Shown piece after piece: positions 1 to 7,103 of a DNA stretch of 16,317 nt. Source of the stretch: an uncultured Legionella sp. (GTDB taxonomy: Bacteria > Pseudomonadota > Gammaproteobacteria > Legionellales > Legionellaceae); assembly GCA_903885895.1 (NCBI GenBank), contig CAISKC010000247.1:1-16317 (forward strand), in the 5' to 3' direction. Position 1 is the stretch's first letter. Each line of letters starts with the position of its first letter. Position numbers and translations under genes: made by a program. A model generated the notes under the pieces. The model was not told the origin of the DNA and did no database searches. It saw nothing but the letters and a program-made list of their open reading frames with translations.

Positions 1-402
1 GATTATAGATTTGTGACCCAAGGTACAACACAAGAAACTCAAGGGGCACTGAGTACGCAAGGAGAACAGGGAACACCGAGTGCTCAGGAAACACCGAGTG
101 TATTGGACAATACTGGAGCTCAAGGGGCACCAGGCATTCAAGGATCAGCAGGAACTACGGGAGAGCAGGGACAACAAGGAACTCAGGGACAACAAGGAGC
201 TCAAGGACAACAAGGAACTCAGGGGCTACAAGGAGCTCAGGGACAGCAAGGAGCTCAGGGACAAAAAGGAGCTCAGGGACAAAAAGGAGCTCAGGGACAG
301 CAAGGAGCTCCAGGCGCACCAGCACCATTCACACAAGAAGATGCTGAAGCGGCAAAAACTTCTCCTCCTGCAGTGGAACCAGCTGCGCCCACTTATCAGT
401 AG
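1..402 (+). CDS. Collagen-like Gly-X-Y repeat protein (5' end outside window)
   Basis: The reading frame is open to the first base of the window (D-Y-R-F before a GTG at 13) and no ribosome-binding site is visible before that GTG, so the true start probably lies upstream. Numbering from the GTG, residues 35-103 form 23 uninterrupted Gly-X-Y triplets, mostly GQQ, GAQ, GTQ and GQK. They are flanked by a Thr/Gln/Ser-rich N-terminal stretch with scattered Gly and a short Ala/Pro-rich tail ending APTYQ. Bacterial collagen-like proteins form trimeric triple helices and are usually surface adhesins, for example Lcl of Legionella. That family resemblance is by composition only. Proline is scarce and glutamine dominates the Y position, so helix stability would depend on Gln/Lys contacts. 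No signal peptide, membrane segment or sorting signal is visible in the part present. The other frames are also open across the repeat but give no sensible protein. Confidence 0.7.
   Translation, partial: DYRFVTQGTTQETQGALSTQGEQGTPSAQETPSVLDNTGAQGAPGIQGSAGTTGEQGQQGTQGQQGAQGQQGTQGLQGAQGQQGAQGQKGAQGQKGAQGQQGAPGAPAPFTQEDAEAAKTSPPAVEPAAPTYQ
169..312 (+). repeat. 18-bp tandem repeat, 8 units, inside the collagen-like gene
   Basis: Eight head-to-tail 18-base units starting GGACAACAAGGA, each encoding two Gly-X-Y triplets (GQQGAQ or variants GQQGTQ, GLQGAQ, GQKGAQ, GQQGAP). Units differ by one to a few substitutions, and two adjacent GQK units are identical. In-frame arrays of this kind gain and lose units by slippage, so copy number is likely to vary between strains. 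Confidence 0.9.
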
Positions 403-417
403 TAGCAAAACCCTCAT

Positions 418-444
418 TTATGAGCCACGTAATATGGCTCATAA
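418..444. terminator. Perfect 10-bp hairpin between convergent genes
   Basis: TTATGAGCCA (418-427) is the exact reverse complement of TGGCTCATAA (435-444), with a 7-base loop. It lies 15 bases after the stop of the collagen-like gene and between convergent genes, where a bidirectional terminator is expected. The T-run is weak: four T on the minus strand and none on the plus strand. Termination is therefore plausible, not certain. Confidence 0.45.
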
Positions 445-455
445 TGGCTATCAAA

Positions 456-482
456 GTAGCGGCTATTCTCTACTGCCGCTAC
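456..482 (-). terminator. 8-bp GC-rich hairpin just after the rpiA stop
   Basis: GTAGCGGC (456-463) pairs perfectly with GCCGCTAC (475-482) around an 11-base loop. On the minus strand it begins four bases after the rpiA stop codon and is followed by TTTG. It probably ends the etfB-etfA-ald-rpiA transcript, though the U-tract is short. Confidence 0.45.
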
Positions 483-486
483 ACCA

Positions 487-1140
487 CTACCGAATACTCA
501 CCCCTGCGGCATCCGCACATAACACAATATCAGCTGGGCGTTTGAAAAATAAACCGCTATCCACAACGCCTGTGATTTGTTTGATATCACCTTCCAAATC
601 AGGAACCGCTTCAGGATCACAATGGTATAAATCCAAAATGATGTTCCCATTATCTGTTACAAATCCTTGTCGATAAATCGGATCACCGCCCAGCGCAACC
701 AAAGCACGTGCGACATAAGATCGGGCCATCGGAATCACTTCAACTGCCACAGGAAATTGGCCTAAACGCTGGACACATTTATGAGTCTCAACAATGCAAA
801 CAAAGGTTTTCGCAGCATTAGCCACAATTTTTTCGCGCGTAAGCGCACCTCCACCGCCTTTGATCATTTGATGAGCTGGATTAACTTCATCCGCTCCATC
901 AAAATACCATTCGAGATTATCAACCGTGGGTAAATCCAATACTACAAATCCAAGCGCTTTCAGTCGCCGCTCCGTTTCCAAGGAACTCGCCACGCAAGCA
1001 TCAACAAGATGCTTACGCTTAATCAATAAATCAATAAAACAATTAGCAGTTCGCCCGGTACCCACACCGATGATAGCTGGTTCCTTCAAATACTCTAATG
1101 CAGCTTCTGCTACGCGTATTTTTAAATCATCATGAGACAT
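487..1140 (-). CDS. rpiA: Ribose-5-phosphate isomerase A
   Basis: Interconverts ribose 5-phosphate and ribulose 5-phosphate in the non-oxidative pentose phosphate pathway, in the cytosol. The 217 residues match the usual length (219 in E. coli) and align without gaps through the core. Visible motifs are the phosphate-binding loop GVGTGRT (25-31), DGADE (81-85), KGGGGALTREK (94-104, with the family's catalytic Glu at 103), and VEVIPMARS followed by RQGFVTDNGN. One oddity: loop residue 30 is Arg (codon CGA) where the family normally has Ser. It is the last gene of the etfB-etfA-ald-rpiA group. The ATG lies inside the last codons of ald (11-base overlap), with AAGGA nine bases upstream, so translation is probably coupled. 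A hairpin follows the stop. Confidence 0.95.
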   Translation of the reverse strand: MSHDDLKIRVAEAALEYLKEPAIIGVGTGRTANCFIDLLIKRKHLVDACVASSLETERRLKALGFVVLDLPTVDNLEWYFDGADEVNPAHQMIKGGGGALTREKIVANAAKTFVCIVETHKCVQRLGQFPVAVEVIPMARSYVARALVALGGDPIYRQGFVTDNGNIILDLYHCDPEAVPDLEGDIKQITGVVDSGLFFKRPADIVLCADAAGVSIR

Positions 1141-2251
1141 CTAAAGCATCCTTAGCTGAAACGTAGCTTTCTTGTGCGGCTTCCGCCACAGCCTGGTAAG
1201 TCAATTGCCCTGCATGGACTGATAAACCATTTAAAAGGTGCGGATCTGCCAACAATGCCGTCTTAACACCATTTTTCACCATATTGATAATGAAAGGTAA
1301 TGTGGCATTAGCCAATGCATAAGTGGACGTCACCGGTACTGCGCCTGGCATATTGGTGACACAATAATGGACCACATCATCCACCAAAAAGGTAGGTTCA
1401 TGATGCGTTGTCGGGCGACTCGTCTCAAAACAACCACCTTGATCAATCGCTACGTCGACAACCACCGAACCTGGTTGCATGGCGGCAATCATCTCTCTAG
1501 TCACCAATTTTGGTGCCGTAGCACCAGGCACCAATACAGCTCCAACCAACAAATCAGCACTCGCAACCGCCAGTCCAATCGCTTCATGGGTCGCATATAA
1601 CGTCGCTAATTTTGTATGAAATTGCTGACTTAGCCAGCGCAAACGAGAGATGGAATTATCTAAAACCGTCACGCGCGCACCCATGCCAATCGCAATTTGC
1701 ACAGCTTGCGTTCCTGCTGCCCCACCACCCAGTACTACAACATGTGCCGCAGCAACCCCGGGCACGCCCCCTAAAAGCTTACCTTTACCGCCTTGCGCGA
1801 TTTCCAAGCAATGACCGCCTGCTTGAATAGCCAAACGCCCCGCCACTTCTGACATAGGCGTCAACAGCGGCAAACCGCCCCCAGGTTGCGTAACGGTCTC
1901 GTACGCGATGGCTGTCGCTCCAGAAGCTTTTAATAAACGCATTTGTTCTAAATCTGCGGCCAAATGCAAAAACGCAAACAAAGTCTGGCCTTTACGTAAA
2001 CGCCGACATTCTACGGGTTGTGGCTCTTTGACTTTGACAATTAAATCCGCACGTTCAAAAATTGTTTCAGGAGAATCCACTATCTCAGCACCCGCTGCGC
2101 GATAGTCATCATCAGAAATGTGAATAACACGACCTGCATCGCGCTCTATGAGGACTTTCCCACCGATTTTGACTAATTCTCGTACGCCAGCAGGGACCAA
2201 TCCCACTCGATATTCTTGTGGCTTAATTTCTTTCGGGACCCCAATCAGCAT
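1130..2251 (-). CDS. ald: Alanine dehydrogenase (NAD-dependent)
   Basis: Catalyses reversible oxidative deamination of L-alanine to pyruvate and ammonia with NAD. The 373 residues agree with the family (371 in Mycobacterium tuberculosis). The N-terminal signature GVPKEIKPQEYRVGLVP is present, and the catalytic Lys75 (VKVKEP), His96 (FLHLA) and Asp270 (VDVAIDQGG) fall at the same numbers as in the M. tuberculosis enzyme. The Rossmann loop is VVVLGGGAAG (171-180) and the C-terminal signature NMPGAVPVTSTYALANA starts at 300. It overlaps the end of etfA by 7 bases and the start of rpiA by 11, so it sits inside a coupled four-gene unit. Feeding pyruvate and NADH from alanine suits an amino-acid-using lifestyle (inference). 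Pyridine nucleotide transhydrogenase alpha is a related family, but there is no beta subunit and the length fits Ald. Confidence 0.95.
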   Translation of the reverse strand: MLIGVPKEIKPQEYRVGLVPAGVRELVKIGGKVLIERDAGRVIHISDDDYRAAGAEIVDSPETIFERADLIVKVKEPQPVECRRLRKGQTLFAFLHLAADLEQMRLLKASGATAIAYETVTQPGGGLPLLTPMSEVAGRLAIQAGGHCLEIAQGGKGKLLGGVPGVAAAHVVVLGGGAAGTQAVQIAIGMGARVTVLDNSISRLRWLSQQFHTKLATLYATHEAIGLAVASADLLVGAVLVPGATAPKLVTREMIAAMQPGSVVVDVAIDQGGCFETSRPTTHHEPTFLVDDVVHYCVTNMPGAVPVTSTYALANATLPFIINMVKNGVKTALLADPHLLNGLSVHAGQLTYQAVAEAAQESYVSAKDALDVS

Positions 2252-3198
2252 TTTGATAATCCTCGTTGTTGTAAAGCAAGCACCAGTTTTGGAATCAAAT
2301 CAAATAAATCGCCCACTAATCCATAATTAGCCACTTGGAAAATCGGCGCATTTTCATCTTTATTGATAGCAACAATAATCTGTGAATCTTTGATACCAGC
2401 AATATGTTGAATAGCGCCAGAAATGCCTATCGCAAAATATAATCTTGGTGCCACGATTTTACCTGTTTGCCCCACTTGGTGGTCATTGGAGATAAACCCA
2501 GCGTCTACTGCAGCACGTGATGCACCCAAAGCAGCCCCTAATTTATCCGCCAAATCTTCCACTAATTTAAATTGCTCTTTGGATTGCAGTCCTCTTCCAC
2601 CTGATACAATAATCTTGGCATTCGCCAAATCAGGACGTATAGACTGACTCAATTCACGTCCAACAAAGCGCGTAGCACAAGCTGGAATCTGTACAGCAGG
2701 TTTCTGAATTGGACAAGGCGTTTGCTGCGTTGTTGTTGCGGAAAAAGCAATAGCTCGAATACTCAGTACTTTTTGCTTATCCAGTATTTGGACCGTTTCT
2801 ATAGCGTTCCCTGCATAAATCGGATGTTCAAATGTATCAGGACTCACCATCGCGATCACATCTGATACTTGGGTCACATCTAATAAAGCAGCCACACGTG
2901 GTAACACATTTTTTCCTAACGTCGTGGATGCCATCACAAGATAATCGCAATCATGTGCTAATTGCGCAATCACAGCCCCCATTTGCTCCACCAAAGGATG
3001 CTCAAAATCAGAGTCATCTACCAACCACACTGACCCAACCCCATGATGCGCAGCGGCTTCCTCAGCCACCGCCATGCACTGATGCCCTAATACCAAGACC
3101 ACCACATCTTGTTGCAAAGACTGCACAGCCGTTAACACATGAGAAAATGTCGTATCCAGCCGTTGATGATCATGTTCAGCAACCAACAATATTGTCAT
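2245..3198 (-). CDS. etfA: Electron transfer flavoprotein, alpha subunit
   Basis: FAD-binding subunit of the EtfAB heterodimer, which takes electrons from acyl-CoA and other dehydrogenases and passes them to ETF-ubiquinone oxidoreductase. The protein is 317 residues, the usual length. The C-terminal FAD domain shows VSGGRGL (198-204), SRAAVDAG (227-234), QVGQTGK (241-247), the GISGAIQH loop (258-265) and the family signature INKDENAPIF (278-287). The N-terminal half is a diverged nucleotide-binding-like domain, as is normal. Its ATG overlaps the etfB stop by ATGA (3195-3198) and its own end overlaps ald by 7 bases. No ETF-ubiquinone oxidoreductase or acyl-CoA dehydrogenase gene is in this window, so the electron donors cannot be named. 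Confidence 0.95.
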   Translation of the reverse strand: MTILLVAEHDHQRLDTTFSHVLTAVQSLQQDVVVLVLGHQCMAVAEEAAAHHGVGSVWLVDDSDFEHPLVEQMGAVIAQLAHDCDYLVMASTTLGKNVLPRVAALLDVTQVSDVIAMVSPDTFEHPIYAGNAIETVQILDKQKVLSIRAIAFSATTTQQTPCPIQKPAVQIPACATRFVGRELSQSIRPDLANAKIIVSGGRGLQSKEQFKLVEDLADKLGAALGASRAAVDAGFISNDHQVGQTGKIVAPRLYFAIGISGAIQHIAGIKDSQIIVAINKDENAPIFQVANYGLVGDLFDLIPKLVLALQQRGLSKC

Positions 3199-3947
3199 GG
3201 TAACACCTTCTCATCCTGTTGCAGTTTATCTAATAATGCATCGACAGATGACACCATTACACCACCTGGACGTCGCGGGGGATTTTTAATTTGTACTACC
3301 TTATGGCGGTCCTGTAAAGTCAAATCCAAACTGGATATATCCATGATTTGCATGGGTTTTTGTTTGGCTTTCATAATATTAGGTAAACTGGCATACCGCG
3401 GTTCATTCAAGCGCAAGTCCACACTGACGACAGCAGGCAAGGTGCTGTGTAATAATTCCAAACCTTGGTCGATTTCTCGCGTAACTTTGATCTCAGAATT
3501 GCTCACGTCTAATTTAGAAATGAATGTAATTTGCGGCCAATTTAACAAGCCAGCTAGCATTTGTGGTGTTTGATTATTATCGTCATCGATCGCTTGCTTA
3601 CCCATCAAGACCAAATCTGGATTTTCTTGTTGAACAATTTTTTGGATTATTTTCGCTCTATTGAGACTACAGTAGACTTTGTCAGTCCGTACCAAAATCG
3701 CTCGATCCGCCCCTAAGGCCAAACCATGGCGTAAGGTTTCCTGGCATAACTCTGTGCCAATGGTCACCACAACTACTTCCTGAGCTAGATTCTTTTCACG
3801 TAACCTAAGCGCTTCTTCCAAAGCAATTTCATCAAAAGGATTCATCGCCATTTTGACATTACGGGTCTCAATCTCTGACTGTTCAGCATTCACTCGAACT
3901 CTGACATAAGGATCAATCACTCGTTTTACAGTGACTAATATTTTCAT
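3195..3947 (-). CDS. etfB: Electron transfer flavoprotein, beta subunit
   Basis: Partner of EtfA, contributing to FAD burial and carrying AMP in this family. The length of 250 residues is standard. The AMP-site/signature region is GKQAIDDDNNQTPQMLAGLL (116-135). The segment RLNEPRYASLPNIMKAK (179-195) matches the recognition loop of mitochondrial-type EtfB, in which the leucine of this loop (Leu188 here) docks into partner dehydrogenases. This places the pair in the housekeeping beta-oxidation-type group and not the bifurcating Fix type. It is the first gene of the overlapping etfB-etfA-ald-rpiA unit, with GGAG (3953-3956) five bases before the ATG. No convincing promoter was found in the 114 bases upstream, which do hold a hairpin repeat. 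Confidence 0.95.
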   Translation of the reverse strand: MKILVTVKRVIDPYVRVRVNAEQSEIETRNVKMAMNPFDEIALEEALRLREKNLAQEVVVVTIGTELCQETLRHGLALGADRAILVRTDKVYCSLNRAKIIQKIVQQENPDLVLMGKQAIDDDNNQTPQMLAGLLNWPQITFISKLDVSNSEIKVTREIDQGLELLHSTLPAVVSVDLRLNEPRYASLPNIMKAKQKPMQIMDISSLDLTLQDRHKVVQIKNPPRRPGGVMVSSVDALLDKLQQDEKVLP

Positions 3948-3990
3948 GATCGCTCCATGTTGTAGTTAAAATCCATCCGCCATTCAGGCA

Positions 3991-4013
3991 CCTTCTCCCT
4001 CAACGGGAGAAGG
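3991..4013. repeat. Perfect 9-bp palindromic hairpin, REP-like
   Basis: CCTTCTCCC (3991-3999) and GGGAGAAGG (4005-4013) are exact reverse complements around TCAAC. No T-run follows on either strand, so it does not look like a standard intrinsic terminator. Palindromes of the type CCTCTCCC...GGGAGAGG recur between genes in many proteobacterial genomes, so a REP-like repeat is likely. It separates the lipoprotein gene from etfB and could attenuate or protect the transcript. Only one copy is in the window. Confidence 0.6.
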
Positions 4014-4061
4014 AACATTAAAAATATGGAGACACCCTCAGGTCAAAAAACGCTTACCCAT

Positions 4062-4508
4062 TCACCCCGCAATCTTCCAACTACCATCTGCTTGACGACA
4101 GGCTTTTCCATACACTGTTTCTTGTTTGCCACCAATCAAAGCTTCCGTCCTATATTCACGGCATGGTTGTCCAGCTTTTTGATAAGTACGTGTTGGCTTC
4201 ACCGTGTACTGATTACCCGTATCTGGATTCTTCCAGGACATCTCTTTGCCAGTTGGTTCCGACTCTAAAGCACGCTGTACTTCTACTTTATCCTGACGAT
4301 CCATGAGTTGTCCAATTCGACCACCAACAATCGCACCTATCATGGTACCACCAACTGCTGCCGCGATTTTCCCAGCTCCGCCACCAAATTGGCTGCCCAA
4401 TAAACCACCTATCGCACCACCAGCTAAAGTTCCGATGCCTTGCTGATCAATTTGCGTACAAGCAGATAAGCTCATAGCCAACGATAATAATACTATCGAT
4501 TTTTTCAT
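4062..4508 (-). CDS. Glycine-zipper outer-membrane lipoprotein (17-kDa surface antigen / SlyB-like)
   Basis: A 148-residue predicted lipoprotein. The ATG at 4508 is preferred over the in-frame GTG at 4517, because AAAGGTG ends at that GTG and leaves an 8-base spacing to the ATG. From the ATG, the signal peptide is [17 protein letters not shown], with lipobox LSAC and the acylated Cys at 17. Next comes a glycine-zipper region (about residues 25-70, GG-x-x-GG and GxxxG repeats) expected to insert in or span a membrane. A C-terminal domain with two Cys (CREYRTE and [13 protein letters not shown]) resembles the surface-antigen domain of the Rickettsia 17-kDa antigen and similar Legionella/Coxiella proteins. 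The exact role in the family is unclear; envelope integrity is usually suggested. It follows alr by 14 bases and is probably cotranscribed with dnaB-alr. Confidence 0.85.
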   Translation of the reverse strand: MKKSIVLLSLAMSLSACTQIDQQGIGTLAGGAIGGLLGSQFGGGAGKIAAAVGGTMIGAIVGGRIGQLMDRQDKVEVQRALESEPTGKEMSWKNPDTGNQYTVKPTRTYQKAGQPCREYRTEALIGGKQETVYGKACRQADGSWKIAG

Positions 4509-4522
4509 TGTTTTCACCTTTG

Positions 4523-5614
4523 TTAAGAATAGTCGAAATATTTTTTTTCGACTCGTTGTGTCACTTGAGTCATCAGTTCATACGCAATGGTATTCGCTTG
4601 ATGTGCAACAACCTCTATTGGAATATGCTTCCCCCATAACTCAACGCGATCGCCAATTTTAACGATAGGACAATCGGTTAAATCAATTGCCATCATATCC
4701 ATTGATATTCTTCCAACAATCGGTACAGTCTGTCCATTGACCCACACCTGGGTATTTTCCTTAATATGACGAGGATACCCATCCCCATATCCTACAGGAA
4801 TCACGCCTATGACTGAAGGCCTTTTACATACCCAAGTTGCACCATAACCGATGGCATCGCCTGGTAAATAGTCATGGATCGTGGTCACTGTCGAAATAAA
4901 ATGCATAACTGGCTGCAAACCCAGATCCGTGCCCAACCGATCCGCAAACGGCGAAGCGCCATATAATAGTAACCCGGGCCGAACCATATCTGCATGTGTT
5001 TGGGGTAATGCTACAATAGAAGCAGAATTCGCCACGGATTGCGGCATATCAGCATACTGTTGCGCAATAGACTCCCAAGTTTGTAATTGTTGATGACAAG
5101 CGGCAAGCTCTGGCGTATCCGCACAACCCATATGTGTCATCAAACCAATCTGTTGATCAATCCAGGGACATAAGCGCAGCCTATTCAACACTTCCGCTAA
5201 TTCATAAGGATGAAATCCCAAACGGTGCATACCTGTATCAACTTTGACCCACAGTTTGATAGGCACAGGCATGGAAGTCGTTGTCAGCCAATCCAATTGC
5301 TGAGAATTATGCACAACCAAGCTTAATTTCATCGCAACCAATACTTCAATATCTTTCGCTGCAAAAATACCATGCATCAATAGGCATTCTTTCTGCGGAC
5401 ACCATTGTCGAACCACCCTCGCTTCTTCTAAGCAGGCTACGCCAAATCCATCCACCAGTGGTTCTAAAATAGGTAACGCCATCTGCATACCACAACCATA
5501 TGCATCCGCTTTCACCATAGCCAAAATACGCTGCTTAGGGGCATATTGTTTGATACGAGCCACATTATGGCGCAACGCCGCGGCATCAATATACAAAAAA
5601 GTAGGTCTACCCAC
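4523..5614 (-). CDS. alr: Alanine racemase
   Basis: PLP-dependent enzyme converting L-alanine to D-alanine for peptidoglycan. The preferred start is the GTG at 5614 (363 residues). AAGGAG lies nine bases upstream and the protein then opens [16 protein letters not shown], as family members do. A longer in-frame ATG at 5656 would add 14 residues overlapping dnaB and lacks support. Numbered from the GTG, the PLP lysine is Lys35 in [10 protein letters not shown], the second catalytic base is Tyr257 in AIGYGATWV, and Arg131 lies in [20 protein letters not shown] (211-219) and GRISMDMM (301-308) are further signatures. The GTG overlaps the dnaB stop by 8 bases, and dnaB-alr adjacency is conserved as in E. 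coli. Ald, encoded nearby on the same strand, could oxidise the L-alanine that Alr makes from D-alanine. Confidence 0.95.
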   Translation of the reverse strand: MGRPTFLYIDAAALRHNVARIKQYAPKQRILAMVKADAYGCGMQMALPILEPLVDGFGVACLEEARVVRQWCPQKECLLMHGIFAAKDIEVLVAMKLSLVVHNSQQLDWLTTTSMPVPIKLWVKVDTGMHRLGFHPYELAEVLNRLRLCPWIDQQIGLMTHMGCADTPELAACHQQLQTWESIAQQYADMPQSVANSASIVALPQTHADMVRPGLLLYGASPFADRLGTDLGLQPVMHFISTVTTIHDYLPGDAIGYGATWVCKRPSVIGVIPVGYGDGYPRHIKENTQVWVNGQTVPIVGRISMDMMAIDLTDCPIVKIGDRVELWGKHIPIEVVAHQANTIAYELMTQVTQRVEKKYFDYS

Positions 5615-6998
5615 TGGGTTTCGCTCCTTGATAGCCGTTAAAAGCCAAATCTTCAAAGCGCGTATATTTTCCTAAAAACGCCACACGAACTTTGCCAATC
5701 GGACCATTCCGTTGCTTGGCTACGATGATTTCTGCACAGCCTTTATCTGGACTATCTTCATTGTAAACTTCGTCCCGATAAATAAAACAAATCAAATCCG
5801 CATCTTGCTCAATCGCACCTGATTCACGTAAATCGGACATCATGGGGCGTTTATCTTGGCGTTGCTCTAAACTACGATTCAACTGTGACAACGCTACCAC
5901 TGGCACATGTAACTCTTTGGCCAAAGATTTTAAACTGCGCGAAATTTCAGAAATTTCAGCGGTGCGATTGTCTGCTTTAAACCCAGGCACTTTCATCAAT
6001 TGCAAATAATCCACCACAATCAAAGCCAATTGCCCATGTTCTTTCATGACTCGACGCGCACGTGCGCGCATTTCCGCTGGACTCAGCGCTGGGGTATCAT
6101 CAATAAACAAAGCGGCTTCTGATAACATATGAACAGCCGATGTCACACGTGGCCAATCATCGTCATCTAATTGTCCTGTCCGAATTTTATGCTGATCAAT
6201 ACGCCCTAAAGAAGACATCATACGCATTGCTAAAGAGTCTGCAGGCATTTCCATAGAAAAAACTAAGACAGGCTGCGCACCCTTGATCGCGGCATGCTCC
6301 GCCATATTCATGACCAACGTGGTTTTACCCATAGAAGGACGACCCGCAACAATCACCAAATCCGAACGCTGTAAGCCGGACGTCAACTCATCCAAATCAG
6401 ATAATCCCGTCGCCAAGCCAGTCAGGGCACCACCACTATGATACAAAGCGTCTATGCGTTCAACTGCACGCTCCAGCACTGATTTAATCGCCTCTGGGCC
6501 ACCTTCGCGTGCCGTCTGCTCAGCAATAGCAAAGACTTTGTTTTCAGCAAAGTCCAGTAATTCTGCAACATCCCTTATCCCAGGATTATAAGCTGTATCT
6601 GCAATATCCGTTGCAACAGCAATCAATTGGCGTTGAACCGATTTTTCACGAACAATGTCTGCATAGGCCGTCACATTAGCAATACTGGGTGTGTTAGATG
6701 CTAGCTCAAATAAATACGTTTCACCGCCCGCATCTTCCAAAGCATGAAGCGCTTTCAAATGATCAACAATGGTGACCAAATCAAAAGGCTGGTTTTTATG
6801 CGCTAGACTCAGCATAGCCCGAAACAGAACTCGATGCTCACCTCGATAAAAATCCTGCTCACATAATCTTAAACTAATTTTATCCAAGGCTTGGTTTTCT
6901 AACATCAAACCGCCCAAAATAGCTTGTTCAGCTTCGATAGAATGTGGCGGTCTTTTTAATGGATCGGCTGTTTTTTTGCGCGTTTGAAGGTCAATCAT
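5607..6998 (-). CDS. dnaB: Replicative DNA helicase DnaB
   Basis: Hexameric 5'-3' helicase that unwinds the replication fork and recruits primase. It has 463 residues with no intein. The N-terminal domain opens with RPPHSIEAEQAILGGLML (16-33). The RecA-like motor carries Walker A GRPSMGKT (219-226), the catalytic Glu250 in FSMEMP, Walker B LALIVVD (324-330) followed by YLQLM, and VVALSQLNRSLEQR (367-380). The arginine-finger region DLRESGAIEQDAD runs 389-401. The ribosome-binding site is weak (AATAAG before ATG). A candidate sigma70 promoter lies about 30-60 bases upstream. The last eight bases overlap the GTG of alr, and the alr Shine-Dalgarno is inside the dnaB 3' end, so the genes are likely coupled. 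Confidence 0.97.
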   Translation of the reverse strand: MIDLQTRKKTADPLKRPPHSIEAEQAILGGLMLENQALDKISLRLCEQDFYRGEHRVLFRAMLSLAHKNQPFDLVTIVDHLKALHALEDAGGETYLFELASNTPSIANVTAYADIVREKSVQRQLIAVATDIADTAYNPGIRDVAELLDFAENKVFAIAEQTAREGGPEAIKSVLERAVERIDALYHSGGALTGLATGLSDLDELTSGLQRSDLVIVAGRPSMGKTTLVMNMAEHAAIKGAQPVLVFSMEMPADSLAMRMMSSLGRIDQHKIRTGQLDDDDWPRVTSAVHMLSEAALFIDDTPALSPAEMRARARRVMKEHGQLALIVVDYLQLMKVPGFKADNRTAEISEISRSLKSLAKELHVPVVALSQLNRSLEQRQDKRPMMSDLRESGAIEQDADLICFIYRDEVYNEDSPDKGCAEIIVAKQRNGPIGKVRVAFLGKYTRFEDLAFNGYQGAKPSG

Positions 6999-7028
6999 GC
7001 TTATTGGGAAATAAAAAAATCATATAGC

Positions 7029-7057
7029 ATTGTAATACTCATTCCAGATCTGGGCAA
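7029..7057 (-). promoter_or_regulatory. Candidate sigma70 promoter for dnaB
   Basis: On the minus strand TTGCCC (7057-7052, 4 of 6 matches to TTGACA) is followed by a 17-base spacer and TACAAT (7034-7029, 5 of 6 matches to TATAAT). The spacer region contains the 10-bp palindrome CCAGATCTGG, which could be an operator or coincidence. The transcript would start roughly 25 bases before the dnaB ATG. Confidence 0.5.
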
Positions 7058-7103
7058 ACGATACTTTTTAGATGATGATACATCAAGCTCAATGGTATTA
7101 AGT

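Noticed and set aside
80..676. Long plus-strand open frame with K/E/L/R/D repeats across the collagen-like gene and into rpiA antisense
   Set aside because: It is the shifted frame of the 18-bp repeat, has no ribosome-binding site and runs antisense through the conserved rpiA gene. The Gly-X-Y frame is the sensible one.
1612..1830. Plus-strand open frames within ald, etfA and etfB
   Set aside because: Shadow frames of conserved minus-strand enzymes with no independent coding evidence.
5615..5656. Longer alanine racemase start (ATG at 5656)
   Set aside because: It would add 14 residues not typical of the family and overlap dnaB by 50 bases, while the GTG at 5614 has a well-placed AAGGAG.
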